Positions 7,901-17,428 are shown, counted from the stretch's first letter. The stretch is DNA of 64,000 nucleotides from Ignavibacteriota bacterium (GCA_016716225.1 JADJWT010000001.1:3296501-3360500); one strand, 5' to 3'. Numbers and translations are program-made. The notes: a model not told the origin generated them from the letters alone.

Positions 7901-10327
7901 CCTACATATTCATTGACGACATCACCAAGCGGGATGACAATAAATTCAACGAGTGGTATAATACAATGGACACCGAGCAGTTCAGGAAGTTATAATGTAA
8001 CGGTAAAAGCGACGAATGGAGTAAGTCCGGATGCAAGTCAATCATTTACGATAGTAGTAGCTTTACCAAATACAGCACCGGTGATAACAACGGCAGCAGT
8101 AACAAACGGAGTTGTAGGACAGCTGTATAGTTATGATGTAGATGCAACAGGAAATCCGGCACCTACATATTCATTAACGACATCACCAAGCGGGATGACA
8201 ATAAATTCAACGAGTGGTATAATACAATGGACACCGAGCAGTTCAGGAAGTTATAATGTAACGGTAAAAGCGACGAATGGAGTAAGTCCGGATGCAAGTC
8301 AATCATTTACGATAGTAGTAGCTTTACCAAATACAGCACCGGTGATAACAACGGCAGCAGTAACAAACGGAGTTGTAGGACAGCTGTATAGTTATGATGT
8401 AGATGCCACAGGAAATCCGGCACCTACATATTCATTGACGACATCACCAAGCGGGATGACAATAAATTCAACGAGTGGTATAATACAATGGACACCGAGC
8501 AGTTCAGGAAGTTATAATGTAACGGTAAAAGCGACGAATGGAGTAAGTCCGGATGCAAGTCAATCATTTACGATAGTAGTAGCTTTACCAAATACAGCAC
8601 CGGTGATAACAACGGCAGCAGTAACAAACGGAGTTGTAGGACAGATGTATAGTTATGATGTAGATGCCACAGGAAATCCGGCACCTACATATTCATTGAC
8701 GACATCACCAAGCGGGATGACAATAAATTCAACGAGTGGTATAATACAATGGACACCGAGCAGTTCAGGAAGTTATAATGTAACGGTAAAAGCATCGAAT
8801 GGAGTAAGTCCGGATGCAAGTCAATCATTTACGATAGTAGTAGCTTTACCAAATACAGCACTGGTGATAACAACGGCAGCAGTAACAAACGGAGTTGTAG
8901 GACAGATGTATAGTTATGATGTAGATGCAACAGGAAATCCGGCACCTACATATTCATTGACGACATCACCAAGCGGGATGACAATAAATTCAACTAGTGG
9001 ACTAATACAATGGACACCGAGCAGTTCAGGAAGTTATAATGTAACGGTAAAAGCATCGAATGGAGTAAGTCCGGATGCAAGTCAATCATTTACGATAGTA
9101 GTGCCAGAATTAAATACAGATCCAGTAATTACACTTCAACCAATTAGCCAAACAATAAATGAAGGACAGACAGTAACATTTAAAGTGGAAGCTAACTGTA
9201 GTAGTCCTCTTGAATTTCAATGGTGGGGTGTAGGCTCGAATCAATGGAACAATGGTGATAAAAATGGACGAATTACAATAGTAAATGAAAGTAATTCCTC
9301 AACACTTAAAATTACAAATGTAAATTTTACTATTGATAATAATAATGAATTTACTTGTGAAGTAATTAATACTTCTGGAGGTTATCCAGATCCAAAATAT
9401 TGGGAAAATTCAAACACCGTAAAATTAACTGTAAACGTAAATATCCCTTCACCAACCGAATTAAATGTGGTCACATTTAATGATCAAAGTATAGAAATAA
9501 AATGGGTGGATAATTCTAAGACAGAGACAAATTACATAATAGAAAGAAAAGAAGGAAATAGTGGGTCTTGGAGTGAACGAGGAAGAGTAGATGCAAATGT
9601 TGTAACATATAAGGATATAAATTTAGGTCCAAATACAACATATTGTTATAGGGTGAGAGCATATAATGGTAACGGTAGTACATATTCTGGATATTCTAAT
9701 GAAGTTTGTGCAACAACATCGCCATATATACCTAATACACCAACCGAATTAAATGTGGTCACATTTAATGATCAAAATATAGAAATAAAATGGGTGGATA
9801 ATTCTAAGACAGAGACAAATTACATAATAGAAAGAAAAGAAGGAAATAGTGGGTCTTGGAGTGAACGAGGAAGAGTAGATGCAAATGTTGTAACATATAA
9901 GGATATAAATTTAGGTCCAAATACAACATATTGTTATAGGGTGAGAGCATATAATGGTAACGGTAGTACATATTCTGGATATTCTAATGAAGTTTGTGCA
10001 ACAACATCGCCATATATACCTAATACACCAACCGAATTAAATGTGGTCACATTTAATGATCAAAGTATAGAAATAAAATGGGTGGATAATTCTAAGACAG
10101 AGACAAATTACATAATAGAAAGAAAAGAAGGAAATAGTGGGTCTTGGAGTGAACGAGGAAGAGTAGATGCAAATGTTGTAACATATAAGGATATAAATTT
10201 AGGTCCAAATACAACATATTGTTATAGGGTGAGAGCATATAATGGTAACGGTAGTACATATTCTGGATATTCTAATGAAGTTTGTGCAACAACATCGCCA
10301 TATATACCTAATACACAACCGAATTAA
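4922..10327 (+). CDS. Giant secreted Ig/FN3 repeat protein, N-terminal part (frameshifted gene)
   Basis: 1801 aa read from an ATG with AGAGGA ribosome-binding site; signal peptide over residues 1-20 (ends V-Y-P-Q). In order: a DNRLRE/CBM96-like beta-sandwich (~25-210), FN3-like domain (~215-300), Ig-like region, choice-of-anchor-type domain (~415-520), BACON-type domain (~525-615), nine near-identical 87-aa putative Ig (He_PIG-type) repeats (~615-1395), an Ig domain, then 96-aa FN3 repeats. Translation stops at 10325 because a C is missing in the fourth FN3 linker: CACAACCGAA here versus CACCAACCGAA in the other copies. The frame continues in 10330-12750. It is likely a surface adhesin or matrix protein exported by Sec and T9SS. 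Confidence 0.8.
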   Translation: MKKYFSFAVFFMYINLVYPQQFIKTIYVEQKELTTGSADKKNQTVRWTNEPLIFVGDNTGIGSGDYRGWIEFNVDNFPTKVVVNKVELRIYCASSSNSGHKLMIRQFGIDGDYFYLHPTDLSPLNYSYLYDHAATGTIYVDKSSLLANTTVGWKVFDLGNKAVADFQKIIDDGDGRFSLGLQEYGDDDNPPAQVYGSTSKYKPYLTITMTDINPPTSPGTPTENNPDIDFTNTQFTVMWNSSYDYESGFDHYELFEQVNNGQWSRIASPTSTTSYVRDLPEGNYYYYVKAFDKVGNGSEISLNDDGILVDKTKPTNGIIKIENGAATSRTLKVNLNNISATDNSSGIEKMKFCNDNSSWSSWENYSSTRSNWDLSQNGGNSNPGIKKVYIRFKDKAGNESSSFYDEIEYIVPTISVNNPEIDCGNAVVGYESEVVSFNISCKNLEGDVTITAPNNFKVSKYSNTNFTSSLNISNNNNSFTGTIYVKFYPNVVKEYADKIKITSQNANDVYVNVYGDGEEPFIKVSPTSLEIGFGSGSTGKFEITSNINWKIAGKPDWLNVSPDKGNVEDETNNSNVTVTATSANSTTSSRTATMTISGTGVSNKTVTVTQAGNPNTAPVITTAAVTNGVVGQLYSYDVDATGNPAPTYSLTTSPSGMTINSTSGIIQWTPSSSGSYNVTVKATNGVSPDASQSFTIVVALPNTAPVITTAAVTNGVVGQLYSYNVDATGNPAPTYSLTTSPSGMTINSTSGIIQWTPSSSGSYNVTVKATNGVSPDASQSFTIVVALPNTAPVITTAAVTNGVVGQMYSYDVDATGNPAPTYSLTTSPSGMTINSTSGLIQWTPSSSGSYNVTVKASNGVSPDASQSFTIVVALPNTAPVITTAAVTNGVVGQLYSYDVDATGNPAPTYSLTTSPSGMTINSTSGLIQWTPSSSGSYNVTVKASNGVSPDASQSFTIVVALPNTAPVITTAAVTNGVVGQLYSYNVDATGNPAPTYSLTTSPSGMTINSTSGIIQWTPSSSGSYNVTVKATNGVSPDASQSFTIVVALPNTAPVITTAAVTNGVVGQLYSYDVDATGNPAPTYSLTTSPSGMTINSTSGIIQWTPSSSGSYNVTVKATNGVSPDASQSFTIVVALPNTAPVITTAAVTNGVVGQLYSYDVDATGNPAPTYSLTTSPSGMTINSTSGIIQWTPSSSGSYNVTVKATNGVSPDASQSFTIVVALPNTAPVITTAAVTNGVVGQMYSYDVDATGNPAPTYSLTTSPSGMTINSTSGIIQWTPSSSGSYNVTVKASNGVSPDASQSFTIVVALPNTALVITTAAVTNGVVGQMYSYDVDATGNPAPTYSLTTSPSGMTINSTSGLIQWTPSSSGSYNVTVKASNGVSPDASQSFTIVVPELNTDPVITLQPISQTINEGQTVTFKVEANCSSPLEFQWWGVGSNQWNNGDKNGRITIVNESNSSTLKITNVNFTIDNNNEFTCEVINTSGGYPDPKYWENSNTVKLTVNVNIPSPTELNVVTFNDQSIEIKWVDNSKTETNYIIERKEGNSGSWSERGRVDANVVTYKDINLGPNTTYCYRVRAYNGNGSTYSGYSNEVCATTSPYIPNTPTELNVVTFNDQNIEIKWVDNSKTETNYIIERKEGNSGSWSERGRVDANVVTYKDINLGPNTTYCYRVRAYNGNGSTYSGYSNEVCATTSPYIPNTPTELNVVTFNDQSIEIKWVDNSKTETNYIIERKEGNSGSWSERGRVDANVVTYKDINLGPNTTYCYRVRAYNGNGSTYSGYSNEVCATTSPYIPNTQPN
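6757..9105 (+). repeat. Nine tandem 261-bp repeats (87-aa Ig-like modules)
   Basis: The unit starts with AATACAGCACCGGTGATAAC and recurs every 261 bp. Copies differ at a few diagnostic sites: CTG/ATG (Leu/Met) before Y-S-Y, GAT/AAT (Asp/Asn) two codons later, GGTATA/GGACTA, GCGACG/GCATCG. One copy (the ninth) reads A-L-V-I instead of A-P-V-I. The near identity implies recent duplication or gene conversion. Confidence 0.95.
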
Positions 10328-10597
10328 ATGTGGTCACATTTAATGATCAAAGTATAGAAATAAAATGGGTGGATAATTCTAAGACAGAGACAAATTACAT
10401 AATAGAAAGAAAAGAAGGAAATAGTGGGTCTTGGAGTGAACGAGGAAGAGTAGATGCAAATGTTGTAACATATAAGGATATAAATTTAGCTCCAAATACA
10501 ACATATTGTTATAGGGTGAGAGCATATAATGGTAACGGTAGTACATATTCTGGATATTCTAATGAAGTTTGTGCAACTACACTAGTACAGAGAAAAT
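9452..10597 (+). repeat. Four tandem 288-bp repeats (96-aa fibronectin type III modules)
   Basis: The repeat begins P-T-E-L-N-V-V-T-F-N-D-Q and ends C-A-T-T-S-P-Y. Copies start near 9452, 9740, 10028 and 10315. The fourth carries the 1-nt deletion that breaks the frame and has L-A-P-N in place of L-G-P-N. Confidence 0.95.
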
Positions 10598-12750
10598 CTC
10601 CAACTATAACCTCAACAGCAGTAACAAACGGAGTTGTAGGACAGCTGTATAGTTATAATGTAGATGCCACAGGAAATCCGGCACCTACATATTCATTGAC
10701 AACATCACCAAGCGGGATGACAATAAATTCAACGAGTGGTATAATACAATGGACACCGAGCAGTTCAGGAAGTTATAATGTAACGGTAAAAGCGACGAAT
10801 GGAGTAAGTCCGGATGCAAGTCAATCATTTACGATAGTAGTAGCTTTACCAAATACAGCACCGGTGATAACAACGGCAGCAGTAACAAACGGAGTTGTAG
10901 GACAGATGTATAGTTATGATGTAGATGCAACAGGAAATCCGGCACCTACATATTCATTGACGACATCACCAAGCGGGATGACAATAAATTCAACTAGTGG
11001 ACTAATACAATGGACACCGAGCAGTTCAGGAAGTTATAATGTAACGGTAAAAGCATCGAATGGAGTAAGTCCGGATGCAAGTCAATCATTTACGATAGTA
11101 GTAGCTTTACCAAATACAGCACCGGTGATAACAACGGCAGCAGTAACAAACGGAGTTGTAGGACAGCTGTATAGTTATGATGTAGATGCAACAGGAAATC
11201 CGGCACCTACATATTCATTGACGACATCACCAAGCGGGATGACAATAAATTCAACTAGTGGACTAATACAATGGACACCGAGCAGTTCAGGAAGTTATAA
11301 TGTAACGGTAAAAGCATCGAATGGAGTAAGTCCGGATGCAAGTCAATCATTTACGATAGTAGTAGCTTTACCAAATACAGCACCGGTGATAACAACGGCA
11401 GCAGTAACAAACGGAGTTGTAGGACAGCTGTATAGTTATAATGTAGATGCAACAGGAAATCCGGCACCTACATATTCATTGACGACATCACCAAGCGGGA
11501 TGACAATAAATTCAACGAGTGGTATAATACAATGGACACCGAGCAGTTCAGGAAGTTATAATGTAACGGTAAAAGCGACGAATGGAGTAAGTCCGGATGC
11601 AAGTCAATCATTTATTATACTAGTACCAGGACTTGAAATTACACCTACTAATCAGTTAGTATCATTTACATCAGGCAGTACAACATTTAATGTGAGTTCA
11701 AATATTAGTTGGAGTGTAAGTACAAATGAGAACTGGATAACGGGTATAAGTCCTTCAAGTGGAAAAAATAATGAAACAATAACAGTGAATTACGCAGAAA
11801 ATTTAGGAAGTCAACGAGTTGGAACAATAATAATATCTGGTGGCGGCTTAACCAAATCAGTTACAGTAACTCAAGCTGAAGGGCCAATATTAACAGTAAT
11901 ACCATCAAATAAAGATGTAGAATATATTGCTGGCAGTACGACATTTAATGTGAGTTCAAATATTAGTTGGAGTGTAAGTACAAATGAGAATTGGATAACA
12001 AGTTTAATTCCTTCAAATGCGGCGCTAACAGTTCAATATACAGAGAATAAGGGGATTCAACGAGTAGGAGTTATTACAGTTAGTGGAAGTGGGTTAACGA
12101 GTACCGTGACAATTACGCAAGCAGAAAATCCACCAAAACTTTTAATTTCACAAGGAGAAATAAGTCATCAATTTGGCAGTTTTGCACAAGGCAGTAATCC
12201 TGAACCTAACAATTTTAATTTTGAATTAAAAAACAGTGGTGGTGGAATTTTATTCGGTACAATATCTTTTTCAGGAATTTGGTTAACTATTGATTACAAT
12301 GAATTTAGTTTGAATGCTGATGAATCAAAATCATTTAATGTAACTGCAAATACAAGTAATTTAGAAATTGGAGAATATTCTGATTCGCTAAAAATATTTT
12401 CTAATGCAGGTAATTTAAATGGAGAAATATCATGTAATTTAATTACAGGGATTGATGATCTATCAAAAATTGGAAATATCCCAGAAGATTATTATATAGA
12501 TAACAATTATCCAAATCCATTTAATCCAACAACAATCATTAGTTTTGGATTACCAGAACAAAGTACAGTTAGTTTAGTGGTATATGATATTACAGGAAAT
12601 GAAGTAGAAAAATTCTTGAATAATGAGAGATTAGCAGCTGGAAGATATCAATATTCATTTGATTCAAAAAAGCTAGCTAGTGGAATATATTTTTATAGAA
12701 TCTTGGCTGAAAAATTTGTGCAAACTAAAAAAATGATTTTGATGAAATAA
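10330..12750 (+). CDS. Giant secreted Ig/FN3 repeat protein, C-terminal part with T9SS sorting domain
   Basis: 806 aa; continuation of the 4922 gene after a -1 frameshift. The GTG at 10330 has no ribosome-binding site, so separate translation is unlikely. It contains the rest of the fourth FN3 module (1-85), four He_PIG-type repeats (~90-430), two BACON-type domains (~435-600), another beta domain, and a type-A T9SS sorting domain of ~80 residues starting at N-N-Y-P-N-P-F-N-P-T-T and ending K-K-M-I-L-M-K. If the deletion is real, the N-terminal product would lose its sorting signal. An assembly error in repeats is equally possible. Confidence 0.8.
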   Translation: MVTFNDQSIEIKWVDNSKTETNYIIERKEGNSGSWSERGRVDANVVTYKDINLAPNTTYCYRVRAYNGNGSTYSGYSNEVCATTLVQRKSPTITSTAVTNGVVGQLYSYNVDATGNPAPTYSLTTSPSGMTINSTSGIIQWTPSSSGSYNVTVKATNGVSPDASQSFTIVVALPNTAPVITTAAVTNGVVGQMYSYDVDATGNPAPTYSLTTSPSGMTINSTSGLIQWTPSSSGSYNVTVKASNGVSPDASQSFTIVVALPNTAPVITTAAVTNGVVGQLYSYDVDATGNPAPTYSLTTSPSGMTINSTSGLIQWTPSSSGSYNVTVKASNGVSPDASQSFTIVVALPNTAPVITTAAVTNGVVGQLYSYNVDATGNPAPTYSLTTSPSGMTINSTSGIIQWTPSSSGSYNVTVKATNGVSPDASQSFIILVPGLEITPTNQLVSFTSGSTTFNVSSNISWSVSTNENWITGISPSSGKNNETITVNYAENLGSQRVGTIIISGGGLTKSVTVTQAEGPILTVIPSNKDVEYIAGSTTFNVSSNISWSVSTNENWITSLIPSNAALTVQYTENKGIQRVGVITVSGSGLTSTVTITQAENPPKLLISQGEISHQFGSFAQGSNPEPNNFNFELKNSGGGILFGTISFSGIWLTIDYNEFSLNADESKSFNVTANTSNLEIGEYSDSLKIFSNAGNLNGEISCNLITGIDDLSKIGNIPEDYYIDNNYPNPFNPTTIISFGLPEQSTVSLVVYDITGNEVEKFLNNERLAAGRYQYSFDSKKLASGIYFYRILAEKFVQTKKMILMK
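10607..11626 (+). repeat. Second block of four 261-bp repeats, a copy of repeats 2-5
   Basis: Order of variants is Leu-Asn/Thr, Met-Asp/Ser, Leu-Asp/Ser, Leu-Asn/Thr, the same order as units 2-5 of the first block. The rare third-position changes GATGCC and TTGACAACATC also appear in the first unit of this block and in unit 2 of the other block. Confidence 0.85.
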
Positions 12751-12885
12751 AGGAAAGTAAATAAGAAAAAGTAATTAAGTTGTTATTAGGTGGTAATTCA
12801 GTGGGGAAGGAAGACGGAAAAAATTAAAATATTGCTAAGATTGCATGATTAATGATCCGTTCAGCGTTGGGTGACAAAAAAAGTT

Positions 12886-12923
12886 AAATAGTGAATAAGC
12901 TTAGAAAAGTTATTCACTATTTT
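12886..12923. terminator. Bidirectional intrinsic terminator
   Basis: AAATAGTGAATAA (12886-12898) pairs with TTATTCACTATTT, flanked by A- and T-runs on the two sides. It lies between the convergent repeat-protein gene and the CZB gene, and suits both strands. The preceding ~100 bp carry a dispersed repeat (TAATTCAGTGGGGAA) seen again near 23.5 and 33.1 kb. Confidence 0.85.
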
Positions 12924-12924
12924 T

Positions 12925-13284
12925 TTATACTTTCTTTTTCCAGTTACTTAGAGCAACGGTTAATTTTGAACTTATTGCGCCAAAGGTACCATTAAAATTG
13001 AATTTCTCCATTGCAGATTCTTTTTGACCTTTTAATGCTAAATCGAGAACATTAGCAGCGGTTTTATGGAAGCTTGAATGAAGCTCTTTAACAGTCTGAA
13101 AATCCGTTGATGATCTGTCAATAGCAGAAAGACTTTCCAACCATTTACCGAATTCACATACATTATCTTTTTGAACTTTAGCGACTTGGAATTCAGATTT
13201 CCCGGATTCAATAGCACTAATGAGGCGGCGTTTCCAAATTACATGATTATTTATAGCAGAATTAATTGCTTCTTTTGAAACCAT
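12925..13284 (-). CDS. CZB-domain (chemoreceptor zinc-binding) protein
   Basis: 119-aa stand-alone CZB domain. The four expected zinc ligands are visible: His in N-H-V-I-W-K (residue ~13), Cys in C-E-F-G-K-W-L (~43), and the two His of L-H-S-S-F-H (~69 and 73). CZB domains sense zinc or oxidants and usually regulate chemoreceptors or diguanylate cyclases; here no partner domain is fused or adjacent. It is cytoplasmic, with no signal peptide. Confidence 0.85.
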   Translation of the reverse strand: MVSKEAINSAINNHVIWKRRLISAIESGKSEFQVAKVQKDNVCEFGKWLESLSAIDRSSTDFQTVKELHSSFHKTAANVLDLALKGQKESAMEKFNFNGTFGAISSKLTVALSNWKKKV

Positions 13285-13741
13285 ATTTCCCCCAAAAAAT
13301 AATTTATGATATAATCGGAGGAGATATCCAATATTTAAGACTATAATTAAAAAAAATTAAGAATTTAGTATTCAGAAGACAGAAATCAGTTATAAGGAGT
13401 TAGAAGAAAGGGAAGAAAACCGGAGAAAGAAATAGAAATAAAAATTTTTTAAGCTCACTAAATGTGGACATTTTTATTTTTAGCTGAATGAAATTAAATA
13501 GACTCAATTAACCATTAGCTTAGAATTATTAATAAAATAAGGACTTACTAATAATTTGAATAGTAGGATTAATATAATAAGTAAAATTCTGAGAATAAAA
13601 AATAAGCTAAATGCAATTTAATAAATATCCATTTAGTCTTCAAAAAATTAATTAGATACAATAATTATCCAAAAAATTAACTTTTTGGACTATTAATTAG
13701 TTGGCATTAAGCCAAATAATTGATAAAATTTTTTAGGAGAA
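13285..13741. other. Intergenic region between divergent genes, purine-rich repeats
   Basis: Contains the recurring low-complexity phrase TATTCAGAAGACAGAAATCAG near 13370, also found in the phage-gene intergenic regions. The last 10 bases hold the TTAGGAGAA ribosome-binding site of the next gene. No gene or structured RNA seen. Confidence 0.4.
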
Positions 13742-16700
13742 ATGATGAAAAAAATAACTCTTTTAGCAATCTTTCTACTTAGTATTTGCGCAAATATTTA
13801 TGCACAACAAGAACCATTTATTTATTACCCCTTTAACAGTAATTCAAATGATGAAAGTGGAAATAATTACAATTTATTGAATGGGCATGCACAATTAACA
13901 AATGATAGGTTTGGTAATTCGAATAGTGCATACTCATTTAATGGAATTGATGATTATTTTGAAAGAGATGGCGGAATAACATTAAATAATAATATAACAA
14001 TGGCAGTTTGGATAAAAAACTCTGGCACAACAAATTGGAGTATGCCAGTTTGTATTGGTAATAGTTACTTTAACATTAGACTAAGTTTTGATGGAACTAA
14101 CAACAAAGCTGGATTTAATGGTTGGATGGGTGGATTTACTGGAATTGAAAATAGTGTTTTAACAATGCAAAATAATGAATGGTATCATCTTGTAGGTGTG
14201 AGAACCGGGAATTTATGGAAACTTTATATTAATGGTACGCTTGATAGTGAAATATTTGCTAAACCAGATACACATACTGATCTGAATATTGCTGTTTCAA
14301 AAAATGCATATTCAGAATATCATCAAGATTATTTTAAAGGAAAAATTGATGATATTAGGATATATAATACAGCATTAACTGAAAATGAAATTATAACACT
14401 TTATAATGAAAACAATTTTCAAAATAATGGTCTTGTTGCTTCCTATCCATTTAACGGAAATGCACAAGATGTAAGTGGAAATTCTCTTAATGGAATTGAA
14501 CAAGGTTTAACTTATATTTTTAATAATAATAATAATCAAGCTGCAAAGTTTCTATCATCTAGTTCTGTCAATATAACTGATAATTATTTGTTTGATTTCT
14601 CTGCTGTAGCTGGTTTTACAATTGAAGCACAATTCAAATTACTTGAAGCAACCAATGGATATATTTTAATTAAAATGGGACCTGGAGGAGGAGAAGATGA
14701 TGAATATTCTCTATCAATATCACCTGAAGGACAGATTTCAGGAGCATGCAATAGAAATGCTTCAGTTTATAATTCTGTTAATTCAATAGGTAGATTATCT
14801 TTAAATACTTGGTACAATGTAATATTTGTTTGGGAAAATAATGGCGATATGTCACTATACATTGATGGTGTATTAGATAATAAAATAAATTCACAAGTTA
14901 CTTCGATTCAAAATACTAATACTCCAATTATTATTGGAGACCCAAATATGAATGCCCCACATTCTATTGTTGGTTTAATAGATAATATTAGGATATACAA
15001 TCGAAAATTAAATCAAAGTGAAATTTCTGAACTTTATGCTAGTAATCAACAGAACGCAGATTTCATATTTAAATATGACTTTGAAACTATTACAGACAAT
15101 ATTATTATTGATAGATCCCCGGAAGGTTTACACAATGGAATTATTCAAGGTGAAAAAAGTATCGGTATGAGCTATTGCACAAGAGGCTCTGCAGCTTATT
15201 TTAATGGAGCATGGAGGTTTGTAGTTGAAAATTCAAAATTAGAAGACTTCCCTTTGACAAATGATTGGACTTTAGCATATTCAATCTATTTAACTTCGCA
15301 AAGTGACGGAGGGAATGGATTAATTACAAGAATGTCATCCAACAGTGGCTATTGTGGTGATAGAGGGTTTTATATTTATATAACACCCGAACCAGAAAAT
15401 AATAGATTTATTGCAGCGTTTGATGATTCTTATATATGGGATGCTGGAAATAATGATAGAGTTAATATCACAGGCTTAGTAAATGATTCTTGGAATAGAG
15501 TTATAATTGTTCATCATTCCAATGGGTATGTTGATTTATATTCTAATGGGATTCTTGTGGCAGAAAATCAAAAATTATTTATGAGCGAAACAAATCAAAA
15601 ACAAATGTCTATTGGGGGTAATTATTTAAATTTGCATTGTTATGGTGTAGGATTTGCAAATAACATTAAAATGGATGACATTGCTTTGTATTCAGGAATC
15701 TTAACAAATGAAGAATTATTAGCAGATAATCTATTGAATCCATTCGGATTTTATCAAAATGGAATTTGCAATGTTTTACCAATAGCTCAAGCAGGAGAGG
15801 ATCAAGTTATTGAATGTGGAGGAGTAGATGGAACCGAAGTAACACTAAATGGGAGTGGCTCCACTGATTCGGATAATGATTCATTATCATTTACTTGGTA
15901 TTTGAATGAAGAAGTTGTATCAACAGAAGCAATAGCTAATTTAAATTTAACTGTTGGAGAATATAATTTTACGTTAGTAGTTGATGATGGAAATGGCGGA
16001 ACAGCAAGTGATGATGTTTTAATTAAAGTTGAAGATACAACAACACCAGTCCTAACATTAAAAGCGCCCATAAAGATTTGGCCGGTAAATCATAAATATG
16101 TTAATATAAATATTACTGATATGGTAAATGGAATTACTGACGGATGTAGTGGAAATTTACAAGTAAATGATTTAAGAATATTACAAGTAACAAGTGATGA
16201 ATTAGAAGATGATCCAAGTGGCGGTGATGGTAACACATTAAATGACATAGTTATTAATGAAGGATGTAAATCAGTTGGATTAAGGGCAGAAAGATTAGGA
16301 AATGCAGATGGAAGAGTTTATACAGTAATAATTGGAGGCAAAGACTTAAACGGAAATGTAGGAACTGCAGAATTTGAAGTACAAGTACCACATAGTAAAA
16401 ATGGAACAGCCGTAAAAAGTAATGTCCAATACTTAGTAGAAGGTACATGTGAAATACCATTACCAAATGAACAATTAGCAAAAGAAGTCAATGAAAACAG
16501 AGAAGAAGAAATTGCAGACGTTATACCAAGCAATTACATATTAAATCAAAATTATCCGAATCCATTTAATCCAACGACAAAGATAAGTTATTCGATACCA
16601 GAAAATAATTATGTTACTTTAATTGTATATGATGTTTTAGGAAATGTCGTAAGTTTATTGGAGAATGGATATAAATCAGCTGGAAATTACACATATAATT

Positions 16701-16792
16701 TTGATGCAAGCAGAATTTCGAATGGAGTATATTTCTACAAATTACAAGCTGGAGATTTTACTGAAACAAAGAAGATGATTTTGTTAAAATAA
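13742..16792 (+). CDS. Secreted triple-LamG protein with T9SS sorting domain
   Basis: 1016 aa, with a ribosome-binding site TTAGGAGAA and a signal peptide (1-22, ending N-I-Y-A-Q-Q). Three LamG/concanavalin-like domains follow (roughly 25-225, 230-435, 440-665), each ending in the typical G-x-I-D-D-I-R-I-Y-N or N-I-K-M-D-D-I-A-L-Y strand. Then come a PKD/cadherin-like module starting A-G-E-D-Q-V-I-E-C-G-G (~682-775), a second beta-sandwich, and a type-A T9SS domain (N-Q-N-Y-P-N-P-F-N-P-T-T to K-K-M-I-L-L-K). Probably a cell-surface or released carbohydrate- or protein-binding protein. No catalytic domain seen. Confidence 0.9.
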   Translation: MMKKITLLAIFLLSICANIYAQQEPFIYYPFNSNSNDESGNNYNLLNGHAQLTNDRFGNSNSAYSFNGIDDYFERDGGITLNNNITMAVWIKNSGTTNWSMPVCIGNSYFNIRLSFDGTNNKAGFNGWMGGFTGIENSVLTMQNNEWYHLVGVRTGNLWKLYINGTLDSEIFAKPDTHTDLNIAVSKNAYSEYHQDYFKGKIDDIRIYNTALTENEIITLYNENNFQNNGLVASYPFNGNAQDVSGNSLNGIEQGLTYIFNNNNNQAAKFLSSSSVNITDNYLFDFSAVAGFTIEAQFKLLEATNGYILIKMGPGGGEDDEYSLSISPEGQISGACNRNASVYNSVNSIGRLSLNTWYNVIFVWENNGDMSLYIDGVLDNKINSQVTSIQNTNTPIIIGDPNMNAPHSIVGLIDNIRIYNRKLNQSEISELYASNQQNADFIFKYDFETITDNIIIDRSPEGLHNGIIQGEKSIGMSYCTRGSAAYFNGAWRFVVENSKLEDFPLTNDWTLAYSIYLTSQSDGGNGLITRMSSNSGYCGDRGFYIYITPEPENNRFIAAFDDSYIWDAGNNDRVNITGLVNDSWNRVIIVHHSNGYVDLYSNGILVAENQKLFMSETNQKQMSIGGNYLNLHCYGVGFANNIKMDDIALYSGILTNEELLADNLLNPFGFYQNGICNVLPIAQAGEDQVIECGGVDGTEVTLNGSGSTDSDNDSLSFTWYLNEEVVSTEAIANLNLTVGEYNFTLVVDDGNGGTASDDVLIKVEDTTTPVLTLKAPIKIWPVNHKYVNINITDMVNGITDGCSGNLQVNDLRILQVTSDELEDDPSGGDGNTLNDIVINEGCKSVGLRAERLGNADGRVYTVIIGGKDLNGNVGTAEFEVQVPHSKNGTAVKSNVQYLVEGTCEIPLPNEQLAKEVNENREEEIADVIPSNYILNQNYPNPFNPTTKISYSIPENNYVTLIVYDVLGNVVSLLENGYKSAGNYTYNFDASRISNGVYFYKLQAGDFTETKKMILLK

Positions 16793-16819
16793 GATAATCT
16801 AAAATTTTATTAAACATTC

Positions 16820-16850
16820 AAGCCCTTCGAAATAGAAGGGCTTTGTTTTT
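16820..16850 (+). terminator. Intrinsic terminator after the LamG gene
   Basis: AAGCCCTTC pairs with GAAGGGCTT around GAAATA, followed by TGTTTTT. Confidence 0.9.
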
Positions 16851-16888
16851 AAAAATTAGTTAACTGTAAAAAGAGAAATATGAATTTG

Positions 16889-17428
16889 TTATTTTGAGAA
16901 AATTAATTCAATTGAATCAATTTCAATATTTTTGTTAAGTATGATTGGATTACTATTATCAACGCATCTAATAATTTCATTACTTGGAGAAATTTTCAGT
17001 TCGAAATTATTTACAGTATCTGAAGTTTCTGAAAAAATGTAAATTTTAGTAAAATTTGGTTCAGCATAAACTTTAATGAAATAAAAATTACTTTCATCAA
17101 TAAAAGTATTATTGCTGATTTTTGAATTTAGTGGTGACTTTGCTGCAAGTTTATCAATTTCAGATATTATATTATCGGGCAAAGTAATTTTTTTTAACTT
17201 GACTGAATTAAAAAAAGTATATTCCGGAATTTTTTGTGAAAGTTTTATTTTAATTCCATGGCTTAATTCAGAAACTGTATTGTTCTTAAGTTCTTTGTAA
17301 AAGTCGATTATTTCAATATATGATCTTTCATTCTCGATGGTAATGTGTTTTTCTGCCGGTATATTATTTGGGAAAAAAACATAAGTGAATAAATCGACTT
17401 CTTCAATTTTCATTTGATTTTCTTTCAT
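16889..17428 (-). CDS. Hypothetical protein, 179 aa
   Basis: 179 aa with no signal peptide. No family recognised. The sequence alternates beta-type segments and conserved-looking E-I-D-K-L-A-A-K-S-P. It lies 44 nt after the 326-aa gene on the same strand, so the two are probably one transcript, placed between two T9SS-sorted genes on the opposite strand. No function proposed. Confidence 0.6.
   Translation of the reverse strand: MKENQMKIEEVDLFTYVFFPNNIPAEKHITIENERSYIEIIDFYKELKNNTVSELSHGIKIKLSQKIPEYTFFNSVKLKKITLPDNIISEIDKLAAKSPLNSKISNNTFIDESNFYFIKVYAEPNFTKIYIFSETSDTVNNFELKISPSNEIIRCVDNSNPIILNKNIEIDSIELIFSK

Noticed and set aside
6757..11626. Regular 261-bp repeats suggesting a CRISPR-like or satellite array
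   Set aside because: The repeats are in frame, 87 codons long, code for Ig-like modules and have no spacers.
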